Assembly: GCA_963691815.1 (NCBI GenBank)
Contig: OY829645.1
Span: forward strand, 46,700,522 to 46,764,521
Length of the DNA stretch: 64,000 bases
Origin: Echiichthys vipera
Taxonomy: Eukaryota; Chordata; Actinopteri; Perciformes; Trachinidae
Reading direction: 5' to 3'
Within the stretch, counting starts at the first letter, position 1; the number at the start of each line of letters is the position of its first letter. Positions 1 to 10,808 of this stretch are shown one piece after another. The translations under genes were made by a program, and so were the position numbers. Below the pieces are notes generated by a model. It did no database searches. It was not told where the DNA came from and saw only the letters and a program-made list of their open reading frames with translations.

Positions 1-640
1 TTACCCCAAGTGAAGGAGTTCAAGGACCTCGGGATCATGTTCACGAGTGAGGGGACGATGGAGCATGAGTTTGGCCGGAGAATCAGAGCAGCGGGGGCGG
101 TGCTGCAGTCGCTCTACCGCACCGTTGTGACGAAAAGAGAGCTGAGGAAGACAAAGCTCTGGATCTACCGGTCAATCTTCGTTCCTACCCTCACCTGTGG
201 TCACGAAAGCTGGGTCAGGACCCAAAGAACGAGGTCGCGGGTACAAGCGGCCGAAATGTGTTTCCTCAGGAGGGGGGCTGGGGTCTCCCTTAGAGAGAGG
301 GGGAGAAGTTCAGCATCCGTGAGGAACTCAGAGTAGAGCCGCTGCTCCTTTGCATTGAAAGGAGCCAGTTGAGGTGGTTCAGGATCATCTAGTAAGGATG
401 AACCCTGGGCGCCTCCCTAGGGAGGTGTTCCAGGCACGTCCAGCTGGGAGGAGGCCTCGGGGAAGACCCAGGACTAGGTGGAGAGATTATATCTCCACAC
501 TGGCCTGGGAACGCCTCAGGATCCCCCAGTTAGAGCTGGTTAATGTGGCCCGGGAAAGGGAAGTTTGGGGTCCCCTGCTAAAGCTGCTGCCTCCGCGACC
601 CGACCCCGGATAAGAGGCTGAAGATGAGATGAGATGAGAT
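1..640 (+). mobile_element. LINE fragment, reverse-transcriptase C-terminal part and 3' tail (RTE/Rex3-like)
   Basis: The frame at 10-336 reads KEFKDLGIMFTSEGTMEHEF and continues with the region after the reverse-transcriptase core that is common in fish LINEs. A frameshift near 336-374 moves the rest to another frame (374-613), ending in the GRRPRGRPRTRWRDYI segment and LLPPRPDPG. The DNA then ends in a short GATGA repeat at about 618-640, like the tetranucleotide-type tails of Rex3/RTE elements. It is 5' truncated by the window edge and cannot be active. The clade name is an inference from the tail. Confidence 0.8.
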
Positions 641-1722
641 TCTGGCATCACAAAACGGTGTTAAATACATAAAATACAGAACTTTTTAATTATTTTATGT
701 AACCATAACCAAGGCTATTCTCTAATCCTAACCATACTGTTGATGTCAGATTCGTATCTTTTGTAGAGAGAAATAAAAAAAAATCTTGACATTCAATGTT
801 ACGAACATTGTGCTTCTAACATGTAAAGTGGGGTTTTGCAGATTTCTCCAACATCGCCATTCTTGTCAGGTAACAGGGTTGGCACGCCAGTAATTGGTTC
901 TTATCTTCACACAGATTACACATTTTTTTGTAAAAGTGCTACACTAATATAGGTATCATTATCATTTAAAGCAAAATCTGCAACTATTTATTTTTTCCAA
1001 TCATCCTTTCATCCATTCTCATTCCCTTCCTCAGCTTGAAGCCAAAGCGCACTACTTAGACTTGTGATTGTCCTGTCAGCGGTGTGTACCATCAGTGAGT
1101 CCCTCAACATTGTTGTGTCTATTATTACTTACCCACAAGGCATCACTCCAACATGGGCAAGAGCAATTTAGCACCTTTTAATGCCAAGTGTTTACCAATG
1201 TATGGGGAAGAACCTGGATCGATAGTGCATCCCTGTTTCTCTTAACATCTTTTAACATCAGACTCCTCACACTGCTCTCAGGCCTGTAATTGTTTCTCTT
1301 GGGTTTGTGGAAAATCAATCGAGCAATGATTGGATCCCCCGCCCCACCCCTGTCCTCTCTTAAATGTGAGTGCATCCTAAATACAAGCTTGTGTTTAGTT
1401 TATTCTGTATACAACTCCATAAATTGGATGAATAAGTAAATGTAATTTTTGCATTTGACAGCTAAAAAGAGGTTAACTTATGAACTATAATGAAGAAGAG
1501 ACATGAGCTTTATTTTAAAGATAATGTTTTACCAAGGTGACAGACCCCTGTGAGATTCCCCGCAGGGTTGTGCTGTCGTGGAAGTGTCACTTAAATACCC
1601 CATTTGTGTGACGTCCTGTTGTGATTTTTTATCTTTAATGTAGCACAAGTAGACTTTATATTTCACAATTATTGTTTTCCAACAAATTTCATAGAGAAAG
1701 AGATGAAGGGACGAAGCTTCCT
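641..1722. other. No gene recognised
   Basis: AT-rich sequence. Short open frames on the minus strand (1178-1375, 1529-1777) show no family features. I see no RNA gene or clear repeat here. Confidence 0.6.
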
Positions 1723-1762
1723 TTAGGGGCGGCTGTGGCTCAGAGGTAGAGTGGGTTGTCTG

Positions 1763-2665
1763 CCATTCAAGATTCAAGATTCAAGAAGCTTTATTTATCC
1801 CAAGGGAAATTATTGTGCAACAGTTTCAATACAAAGAATGGAAAGGATCAGAGTGACAATAAACTAACATAATCAAATCAAATAAAGCTAACATAAAATA
1901 AATCAAACAATAACTAAGTGTGATAGAGTGCAACAGACATTGTGGTTAAACGTAGGTTTATACAATATTCAAAAATACGCAGCGTGCAGTTTAGCAGCAT
2001 AAGTAAGTAAGTAAGTTAGTGACAGTAAAGTGCAGTGAAGTGTAGCAGCCTTTCTTACTGAAGTAAGTTAGTGACAGTAAAGTGCAGTGAAGTGTAGCAG
2101 CCTTTCTTACTGAAGTAAGTTAGTTACAGTAAAGTACAGTGAAGTGTAGCAGCATTTCTTACTGAAGTAAGTAAGTTACAGTAAATCACAGTGAAGTGTA
2201 GCAGCCTTTCTTACTGAAGTAAGTTAGTTACAGTAAAGTGCAGTGAAGTGTAGCAGCCTTTCTGACTGAAGTAAGTTAGTTACAGTAAAGTACAGTGAAG
2301 TGTAGTAGCCTTTCTTACTGAAGTAGGTTAGTTACAGTAAAGTGCAGTGAAGTGTAGCAGCCTTTCTTACTGAAGTAGGTTAGTTACAGTAAAGTACAGT
2401 GAAGTGTAGCAGCATTTCTTCTGAAGTAAGTTACAATACAACTAAATAAAGTGATGCAGTGGTGTTATAAAGTGAAAAGTGACATTTTCTCAGGATACAG
2501 TGTCTCCACTGTTCCTTACCTGACCGGGGGGAGATGAATTATAAAGTTTGATGGCCACTGGAGGAAAAGACTTCCTCCGGTGTTCAGTGTTACACCGGGG
2601 GAGAATTAGTCTGTGGCTGAAGGTGCTGAAGGAGAGATGAGCGGTCTGATTTCTGGCCCCCTCCT
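1763..2665 (-). mobile_element. LINE 3' end (CR1/L2-group), reverse orientation
   Basis: On the minus strand the piece at 2660-2510 translates as a degenerate C-terminus (SFPPVAIKLYNS), typical of CR1/L2-group LINE ORF2 ends. It is followed by a 3' UTR with a 52-bp tandem array, then GGGATAAATAAAGCTTCTTG and a TTGAATC repeat tail near 1767-1790. It lies in the tRNA-like head of the SINE. Two more copies of this tail are at 3027 and 47082. Confidence 0.65.
2006..2425. repeat. 52-bp minisatellite, about 8 units
   Basis: The unit begins GAAGTAAGTTAGTGACAGTA and ends in CAGCCTTTCTTACT. Clear starts at 2060 and 2112 give the 52-bp period. Units differ by GTGACAG/GTTACAG and GTGCAGT/GTACAGT. It lies in the 3' UTR of the reversed LINE. 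Confidence 0.85.
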
Positions 2666-3026
2666 GTCTGCATGTCGAAGTGTACTTGGGAAAGACACTG
2701 AAGTGCTCCCCGTACTGCGCATGAGTGTGTGAATGTGAATGGTTAGATTAGATTAGATGGTATGTAGACAGGGTTTGACACTAACTGTTTTGCTCACCAG
2801 CCACTGTGGCAAGTGGTTTTCAAAAGTTAGTAGCCACTCAGCATTCTCACTAGCCACAAATTTGTATATATAGTATATTAAGAAAAAAATACCCTATATA
2901 AAGGGCAGCATCTTATCCATATCGAAAAAAAATGGTGCAGGGATGTAGAAGATTAATTCGAGGGATAACTCTACTGAAACAAAAACTGTCAAGATGAATA
3001 CTGTCTTTAAATACAGCATTTATTAA

Positions 3027-3235
3027 CAACATTCAAGATTCAAGAAGCTTCATTTATCCTGAGGGAAATTATTGTGCAACAGTTTCAGTACAAAGATGGG
3101 AAAGGATAACATAATATCTGTAACAACAATAAACACTGAAGTCTAATGCAATTCAAATACAAACAAATCATAAAACACAGAACATTTAAATATGTTTAAT
3201 TGAAAGCCTTAGTAATTACTCTGTATACAGGATAT
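3027..3235 (-). mobile_element. LINE 3' tail fragment, same family as 1763-2665
   Basis: ATTCAAGATTCAAGAAGCTT followed by a decayed version of the same 3' UTR (GGGAAATTATTGTGCAACAG). On the minus strand this is a 5'-truncated 3' end. Confidence 0.65.
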
Positions 3236-3415
3236 CAGCAGCAATCACGTACAGGTGCATCTCAAAACATTAGACGATCATGACATTTTCCCCCCATATA
3301 TTAGAGTTACTGAAACTTTTTGTTCTTTTACAGTTTCAAATTTAAAGTTTGTTTTACAAATCACGAATTAAACCCCTTAAGAAAATACAATCTGCGCACT
3401 ACTTTGTTTTCCTAA

Positions 3416-3777
3416 TGGCATGCCTGGGCGCCTCCCTAGGGAGGTGTTCCAGGCACGTCCAGCTGGGAGGAGGCCTCGCGGAAGACCCAGGACCAGGTGG
3501 AGAGATGAGATCTCCACGCTGGCCTCCTTACCCCAAGTGAAGGAGTTCAAGTACCTCGGGATCATGTTCACGAGTGAGGGGACGATGGAGCGTGAGTTTG
3601 GCCGGAGAATCGGAGCAGCGGGGGCGGTGCTGCAGTCGCTGTACCGCACCGTTGTGATGAAAAGAGAGCTGAGGAAGGCAAAGCTCTGGATCTACCGGTC
3701 AATCTTGGTTCCTACCCTCACCTATGGTCATGAAAGCTGGGTCAGGACCCAAAGAACGAGGTTGGGGGTACAAGACT
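3416..3777 (+). mobile_element. Rearranged LINE fragment (RTE/Rex3-like)
   Basis: The frame 3420-3780 reads first GRLPREVFQARPAGRRPRGR and WRDEISTLA, then LPQVKEFKYLGIMFTSEG. In the element at 1-640 these two blocks occur in the opposite order. The fragment is therefore circularly permuted or made of two joined pieces in one frame. It has no tail of its own. Confidence 0.75.
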
Positions 3778-4127
3778 CATTGAAGACTATTTTCTTTTCC
3801 CACCACATATCTATAGTTGCTAATCAAGACTGGATCTACTTCTCTAGTTGTAGCTGTGTTTCTGAACTTAACAGTTTTTCTTTTTGTTCATCCAACCCAG
3901 AAGTGTCTTCCGTCACGAGGTCTCATGGGAGTTGTAGTGTCATTGTATCCCTTTGCCAAGAGTTTATTTATTCAGATGACCTTTGAGAAGACTACAATCA
4001 AATTCAACCAGCCAAAGTGGCTAGTACGAGTAATTGTGTTATCCTCCACAGCTAAAATTCACATTATTGGTGTAAATGTCTGTGTGAATGGGTGAATGTG
4101 ACAAGTAGTGTGAAAGCGCCTTGGCTC

Positions 4128-4280
4128 AAATCAGAATCAGAATCAGAAGTACTTTAATAATCCCATTTTTGCTATTAGAAAAAAACTTTTAAGAAATGTA
4201 TACAAGATCAAAAATACCAGATAAATGTGCAATAGAACAGATTATAGTTGAGTTTAAGTCAAAGAGAGGAGGTGACAGAC
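4128..4280 (-). mobile_element. Retroelement 3' end with GATTCT-repeat tail
   Basis: AATCAGAATCAGAATCAGAA then GTACTTTAATAATCCC. On the minus strand this is a short 3' UTR ending in GATTCT repeats, as in many fish CR1/L2 LINEs. It splits the SINE near its 3' end; CTTG-containing sequence on both sides may be the target duplication. Confidence 0.6.
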
Positions 4281-4339
4281 TCTCTTGAGTAGTCAGAAGA
4301 CTAGAACGGCACTATATAAGTACAAGACCATTTACCATT

Positions 4340-4915
4340 TTCCATTTAACTCTATAAGCTTGCTAATCTCTATAAGGAGGGTGGTTAGGGGGGTGGACGG
4401 GTCCCAAAACACAGGACTTTTACCCGGGGGAGCTATGTTTGTGTTCCGCAAGTACTGAGCTTAACTGCAACCTTTTTTTCTTTTTTAATCCTAAACAAAA
4501 CATTTTGGTGCCTAAACTTAACCGACACCTTTTGTTACCTACACGTAACCAGCCCAGTCCACTTCCGGTCTCAGTTTCATGGCATTAAAGCATGTTTCAT
4601 TTGATTACCGAATTTGTCGAAAAACACCCTGGGATGATTTTACACCGGAATTACGATTTAAATAGAAAGTCATATTTTGTGAGATATGATAAGAATTTTT
4701 TGTGCGTAACTTTTCATAAGATACCATACGAACCTGTTTACAAGAATCATTTTCTTCATCTCCCGCCTGTGCCTCCCCGCTCCCCACTGCAGCCTAAATG
4801 CAGTACCCTCACTCATAATGAATGGGAGGACTTGCGTCGTTTTTGCACAAATGTGTGTAAAAATGTTTGACAATGACACTAATGTCAGTTTAGGTTTAGA
4901 GAGATTACAAATGTA
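4340..4915. other. No gene recognised
   Basis: An open frame of 92 codons at 4592-4870 has no recognisable domain. The rest shows only a repeat-like run rich in CCTAAACTTAACC-type sequence near 4490-4550. Confidence 0.5.
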
Positions 4916-4917
4916 TA

Positions 4918-5260
4918 TCAGACACAAAACAACTAAAAAAAGACACAAAACGACTAAGAAAAGATACAAAGAGACGATAAAAACGACGACAAAAAGACAC
5001 AAAATGATGTCAAAAAGTCACAAAAACGACACAAAAAGACACAATACCACTAAAAAAAATACACAAAAAGATGACAAAAAGACACAAAAAGACGGAAAAA
5101 AACCGCCAAAAAGACGCGAAAAAACACAAAAACGACGCAAAATGATGACAAAAAGACACAAAAACGACACAAAAAGACACAAATCCACTAAAAAAAAGAC
5201 ACAAAAAGACGAAACAAAACGCAAAAAGACGCAAAAAGATGCAAGAAAACGCAAATACAA
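4918..5260. repeat. A-rich degenerate tandem array (ACACAAAAAGACG-type)
   Basis: Repeats of GACACAAAAACGACACAAAA with a period near 10-12 bases. It leaves Lys/Thr-rich open frames on the plus strand and Phe/Val/Cys-rich frames on the minus strand, which are composition effects and not genes. Confidence 0.85.
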
Positions 5261-5299
5261 CTTGGGGATGTCACGCTTGACATACTGCATCGGTTCTAT

Positions 5300-5466
5300 A
5301 CCAGTTAGGGTAGAGAGTGTTTACCATTCTTCTTTCAAAATCTATCTCTTCTAAATTATATATATGTCTTTTTACATTATATGGGGCTTATTTTAGTCTA
5401 TCTTTATGTATTTTATCTGTCATATAAAGCACTTTTAATTGCCTTGTTGTTGAAAGGTGCTAATTA
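5300..5466 (+). mobile_element. LINE 3' end fragment
   Basis: A short SSFKIYLF frame at about 5325 is followed by ATAAAGCACTTTTAATTGCC and TTGTTGAAAGGTGCTA. This matches the C-terminus plus 3' UTR layout of CR1/L2-type fish LINEs. Confidence 0.55.
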
Positions 5467-5616
5467 TCTTGACTTGCATAGATATTTATACTGTATATCT
5501 TAACGATTGCAGTCAAACCAGTATAAACCATTCCACTTAACTAATGTTAAAATGTATTATTATAACTTTGAAGCTGCACCCTCATCACCATCATCGCCTT
5601 GATAGTTATTCTTCTT

Positions 5617-6298
5617 TGGGCTCGTCCACACGAAGACGCGTTTTCCTGTAACCGGACAACTTTAATACCGTTTTGGCCTTCTATCCACACGCAGCCAGCG
5701 TTATTGGAGCCTGAAAACGGTATCTTTTGAAACCGGGTCCCAAAGTGGGAAGATTTGAAAAAACTACCTGTAGCGTTGCCCCACCACTGACCTCTAACCC
5801 CCACGGTGTTACACAACAACAACCGTGCTGCTGCATGGACAGAGACATAGACCCATAGACTGTTTACTGAACTGTGCTCTGCTTGACATGCATGTGAATG
5901 AATAAGGCCGACCATATATTTCTCCCTCTTCCCTTATGGTCTGAATAAGGCGCTAAATTGGTCGCGAGTAGCTTTTTTTATAAATAAAGCTGCCAAGAGT
6001 CTCCAAAACACCATAAAAGTCTCCAATAACACCAGAAATACTCACTAGATTTCTCTATATGATGGATGAGGATTTGGGAAGTCGCCAGATTTGGTAAGTA
6101 ACTCGCCGTTGGTGTCTGTATCATAGCCTACATACATATATACCGTATAACAAATAGTGTCTCCCCGTCTCTTTTTCTCCATTGTTGGTGTATTCCTGTG
6201 GCAGTTAGAGCTTCACGTCCAGGCCTGGCATATGTTTTACAGCGTTTTAAGAATGATAGAGAAAAAAAAAGGTTGTTTTTGATTGTGTGGACGTACCC
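5617..6298 (+). mobile_element. Nonautonomous DNA transposon, copy 1 (hAT-like, tentative)
   Basis: The start is GGGCTCGTCCACACGAAGAC and the end TTGTGTGGACGTACCC, giving imperfect inverted ends. The interior matches 6412-6949 (inverted) and 60218-60893 (direct). There is no transposase frame. The target duplication is unclear, so the superfamily is tentative. Confidence 0.65.
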
Positions 6299-6411
6299 TT
6301 AGTCTCCTTTTTTATAATAGTGTCTGTTATCCTGAACCTCTTCCTCCAAGACTTCCTATCTATTCCTTATTTGCATCCAGCCAAGCTTGTGCACGCCCTC
6401 TTTCTGTTTGT

Positions 6412-6949
6412 TGAAACTCGAAAACGACCTTTTTCCCCCCCTCCTATCTTGAAAAGTTTTCCGTCCAGATGGACTCGGCTCAAGAAATATCTGCGTCCAC
6501 ACAAAACCAGCTGAAAACGCTGTAATACACATGCTGGGCCTGGGTGTTGCGCTGTAACTGCCAACTTTATTCATAAAAAGCTACTAGCGACCAATTAAGC
6601 GTCATATTCAGAGCATCAGGGAAAAGGGAGAAATATCTGGTCGGCCTAATTCATTCCCATGCATGTGGCTCAGAGTACAGTTCAGTCTGTGGGTCCGTGT
6701 CTTTCCATGCAGCAGCCCTGTTGTTGTTATGTGACACCGCGGGGGTTAGAGGACATTAATAAAGTATGTGTTTTGGCCGTCCAGACGACAACGCCGGGGG
6801 GCGTTCTCAAAATTATTCCCACTCTGGGACCTGGTTACAGAAAAGGCCGTTTTCAGGCACCGATAAAGCCGGCTGCACGTGGATAGTCGCCCTAACCGGT
6901 AATAAAAATGTGCGGTAACAGGAAAACGCATTCTTGTGTGGCCAGGGCC
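6412..6949 (-). mobile_element. Same nonautonomous transposon, copy 2, inverted
   Basis: Its reverse complement runs parallel to copy 1: GCGTTTTCCTGTTACCG, then GGTGCCTGAAAACGGCC, CTAACCCCCGCGGTGTCAC, GGCCGACCAGATATTTCTCC and CTGGACGGAAAACTTTTC. The end facing copy 1 is shortened. The two copies lie tail to tail, about 110 bp apart. Confidence 0.65.
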
Positions 6950-8660
6950 TCAGACACACACTCTCTGTTTCACCTTTTCAGCTCCTCATGCTGCTTTTTC
7001 TTCAGTCTCACTTCACACCTCTCAGCGCTGTCCTCCAAGACATCTCTTTGAATGCCTTGGATCAAATAGAGTTTTAGTAGCATCTCTCAATCTCTTTATC
7101 TGTGTTTGTCTCCCTTCATACCAGTGGCTAATTCAGGGCCTTGGGGTGTGCAAGAGGGTCAGGTTTTAGTGAAGTGTTGAAAGAGACTGGCAGAAATCTA
7201 ATGATTGCAGAAATTCTGTATCTCTTCTCCTGTGACTGTTGGGTCATTCTGGGTGGAGAAGAGAGGAATGTATTAAATCTGAAAACAATATCAGTTGTGA
7301 CTGTATTTATTTACCATCATGGTTCTGAAAATGAATTGGCACTCAACGCCTAAAGCTCTTCCATCCAGAATATACCCCCAAAGCAAAGCTAAGCAGGTGG
7401 AAATAATACCTGTACATAAACAAATACAAATGTTGTAATCAGTTAGATCATCAGGTTCATTTAACTGAAGACAACTTACTTGTCATGTGGTCGATATTTA
7501 AAGCACTTCCATTTAAAGGCTTAGAAAGGGTTGAGACTCATTGCTAAATACACTCAGTTCACTTTGTCCTTCCTCCACCCCTGCTTCAGTTTCAATTCCA
7601 CAGAGTATGAATAACCTACTATTTATTTCCCCTCTCTGGTGTACAAAAGGAGAGAATCTTCTATCCTCCTGCCGACATGACCTGTTTTGCTCTGTGATTG
7701 TCTCTGCAAGCTTTGAACACTGTGATTGCAGGTCTTTCAGTGGAGTTTTAATGCAAAGCTCTGGAATAATGCCTGTAAAATAAGTGTTTGTCTGCCTATA
7801 TGAATTGCTTCTAGGAAGTTAGTCAGATATTGCAGTGTAATTGAAGCATCCCTTGGAGAGCTTTCATAATAAACCAAAACCCAGACTTGGATGTCTTGCC
7901 GATCTGTGCTTTTGTCTGTGTGTTCTTGTTGAAGTATGTCTTTGGGAAAGGAAGCTTCTTATCACTGATTTTTGCAGGAAGTCCATGCATAATATGGTGC
8001 CAGATTCTGAACATTTCTGCACCTGCTTGCCGGAAGTTTTTGTAGGAATTTTACACACAATACGTTAGTCACATCAGAAGGACCTCACAGAGTATATATA
8101 TTGCGTAATTCAAATTCTACAGGAGGCTTTCTGGAGTCAGCAGAGTCGCTGGTAGTTTAGTGCGCCAGCAGGCATTTATTAGCAGGAGAACATTGGATGA
8201 TACAGACGTCTGGAGAAACGTTCTAGTCTCTATCTAGAGTTACTGTGAACACACAGTACCCGTGATCAGAGTCAAGAAGTTCTGATATCTATTCTAACTA
8301 CTCTAGCATATAAACTTGTTACAAAGGCGCGGTTATGTGTCTGTTTGTGCGTGCATGTGTGTATTTTTGAAACAGCCGTCATCTCGACACCCACGCGTAG
8401 GGGTTCCCTCTGTGTCCACAGGAGTCTTCTTCTTTATCTGTGAAGGAAACACATATTCTCATCCTCCCTACAGCCTGCCTCCCTATAGGGTTGTTCCTGT
8501 CTCCTTATATGGTATTGTTTTGGTATAATCTCAACCTAGTTGCCACTTGCGTTTGTGCAAGCTGGCTAGTTCATCGTCTTTGTGACCTTGACTTGTTCCT
8601 GTGCAGAGAAAGCAGATACAGATTGAGTCAAAAGTTTGTGTGCTTTGCTGGAAGCAGAAA
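6950..8660. other. No gene recognised
   Basis: Unique-looking sequence. Frames at 6936-7353, 7541-7783 and 7823-8068 are short and overlap on both strands without domain features. Confidence 0.55.
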
Positions 8661-8880
8661 AGTTTGAGCTTGTACTAATAATCACTATCACACTTTTAAA
8701 TGATCATACCTAATAATCACACTTATCACATTCTTATTAATCATTACTAATACACTCGCTCACATATGATTATTAATTCTTCAATCATTGATTATCACAC
8801 TCTTATTAATCATTACTAATACACATACTAACACATGATTATGATACTTCACACAATGATTTTTAATTCTTCATTTTCCA
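8660..8880. repeat. AT-rich degenerate tandem duplication, period about 69 bp
   Basis: CTTATTAATCATTACTAATA occurs at about 8733 and again at about 8802, each followed by ACACATGATTAT-like sequence and TTAATTCTTC. Confidence 0.65.
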
Positions 8881-10140
8881 ATAGTGAAAAGTGGAAGTGC
8901 TCAGATAAATTTTAGTCTGAAATCTTCCAAAAATATATGCGGACATTCAGTGTGAAAGGCCAGAAACAAAGAAGAATAGAGATTTGCTAGGTAATGCATG
9001 TTATTGACATGCTGATTTTAAATGTAGATCTAGTGCATGTATGTTCACCTTTAATATTTAGCTTTAGGGAAGTTGGAAGGTTATATTTTCAGCAGTTTAT
9101 CTAACGAGAAGTGTCTTTAAACTGATCTACTTTCACGTACATTTAAGAGGTGCATTCGTTTTTTTTAAGAAAAAGCTGAAAGACAAAGAATAAATATAAA
9201 AGATGTCGAAGCTTGTCAAGTTGAATAATTGTTTAGCACTGGCTCAGATTCGTCCTGTGCTGACTTTCGGCCATAGGCACATTGGAAGCACTTGCTTTAA
9301 AAATGACAATGGTTAAAGAGATCTTAGAAAACCGTGCAATGGAAGAGGTTACCTGCTGACAGAAGCAAAACAATAATATAATTTAGAAATACAGTAAGAA
9401 ATTAATGATGCTAAAGATGCTGCAACATCAGAGAGATTATCCTCAGATGGAATTAAATCTGGAAAAGGAGCAGTGACACTGTTTAAAACTCAAACAGCAG
9501 GATCACCATCAGGCGATAAGCTCACACCTTAGGCTATGTCTTGAAATGCTGTTGACAGGAGCCTTCTACCTGCAGTGTCCAAGACATCCAACATGCATTA
9601 TTTTATCCTTGGTAAATATTCAGAGAAACACTTTCAGCAACATGTAAAATTTAATGCTGCAATGTGTGAGCCTCATGTTGTATTTTCAAATGTGACTGAA
9701 AGTGGTGTGAGAAATCAATTTTATATAGTGGGTTTTTCGGAGTTTAATTTGTGTAAATCCTTGGTTTCTGTATGTTGATTAACATAGCAATCGACTGGCA
9801 TTCAAGCTGTGGGTGAGGGCTGGGGGGATTGTGGAGAGGGGTCACTTGGGGGTTGCAGATGGTGACAATTGGTGGTCGTAAAACATTGATAACGTCTACT
9901 GGGGTCATAAACATTTTGTAATGTGTTTGTTGTTAATTTGATGTTCTTGTGTTTGTAAGGTGCTTTGATGTGACTGTGTATATGCTGAAGCAATCTGGAT
10001 AAAGGGAGAGAACATTTTGACCCCGTGGTAGCGTCTCTCCTGTATGCATGCAGCTTAGTAAAGACATGATTTGAGAAACACTGAGGACTCTAGATAATTT
10101 CTTTCACAGTGTGCACGTGTGTCTTTGTCTCCTCCAAGGC
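8881..10140. other. No gene recognised
   Basis: AT-rich unique-looking sequence; a 67-codon frame at 9575-9778 has no family features. Confidence 0.55.
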
Positions 10141-10164
10141 TGTATTCTTTTTCCAATGCTCTTC

Positions 10165-10500
10165 TCCCTGTAAACAAACAACAGCACCTCCAGTCACTAG
10201 TTTATCAAACTCCAGAAGTCTGCAGACGACACCGCCCTCATTGGACTCAGCTCTGGTGGGGATGAGTCTGCCTACAGGTGGGAGATTGACCACCTGGCGA
10301 CCTGGTGCAGGGAGAACAACCTGGAGCTCAATGCTTCCCAAACAGTGGAGATGATAGTAGACTTCAGGAAGAGTGCAGCCTCACCCTCCCCCATCATCTT
10401 ACAATATTGCATGTCTCCCGAGTGAACACTGTGGAGTCCTACCGCTTCCTGGGCACCATCATCTTCCAGGACCTCAGGTTGGAGCTGAACATCAGTGTAG
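10165..10500 (+). pseudogene. LINE reverse-transcriptase fragment
   Basis: Read through frameshifts, the segment encodes a piece around the YADD region and beyond: DDTALIGL, SAYRWEIDHLATWCRENNLE, LNASQTVEMIVDFRKS, then VNTVESYRFLGTIIFQDLRL. The last block matches the LINE at 20443-21003 (VESFRFLGTIISQDLRWEPN), so the family is the same. It stops abruptly at about 10497. Confidence 0.75.
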
Positions 10501-10808
10501 CAAACAAAAACACATTCACAGTCCGACTTGGAGTGACTGCTGAATGTGTATCATTCTGATTGGCCATGAGCTAAGACCAGCCCCTACCCTATTTCTGATT
10601 GGCCTACTGGAGTGGTTTAGAGTGAAAGCGCCTCAGTTTATGGTCAGATCATGCGGCGGTACTGCGGAAATCTGCCGTGGTAACGGAAAGCTATCAACCA
10701 TGGATCTCATATTATCCTCCATTAACCTCCCACACCCTACCACTCCACCACCTCGGAAACAATCCTTGACCAAAGTCACAGAGCCGCTACCCTCAGTTTT
10801 ATGAATAA
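10501..10808. other. Intergenic sequence with two inverted CCAAT boxes
   Basis: CTGATTGGCC occurs twice, near 10555 and 10595. An ATG in good context follows (CAACCATGG, about 10697) and opens a 34-codon Pro/Thr-rich frame that ends at 10804. It might be a promoter remnant, but nothing downstream supports a gene. Confidence 0.3.

Larger units (their letters stand above)
2772..4060. mobile_element. Nonautonomous TIR element carrying two LINE insertions
   Basis: The left end holds CACCAGCCACTGTGGCAAG (about 2799) and the right end the inverted relative CAACCAGCCAAAGTGGCTAG (about 4004). Both lie in imperfect arms with an ACACTAACT/AACACAATTACT flank. The interior is unique except for LINE pieces at 3027 and 3416. 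The superfamily is not determined. Confidence 0.45.
1723..4338 (+). mobile_element. tRNA-derived SINE broken by nested insertions
   Basis: The tRNA-like head GGCGGCTGTGGCTCAGAGG lies at about 1731-1750. The middle (CATGTCGAAGTGTACTTGGG) resumes at about 2671. The next part (TGTGTGAATGGGTGAATGTG) resumes near 4080, and the end (AGACTAGAACGGCACTATAT) lies near 4298-4320. A nearly unbroken relative at 28487-28775 gives the expected order. The three gaps are filled by a LINE 3' end, a TIR element with its own insertions, and another retroelement tail. About 30 bases of the SINE seem lost at the first insertion. Confidence 0.7.

Noticed and set aside
4818..5354. 178-codon Lys-rich frame
   Set aside because: It is a composition effect of the A-rich tandem array, matched by Phe/Val/Cys-rich frames on the other strand.
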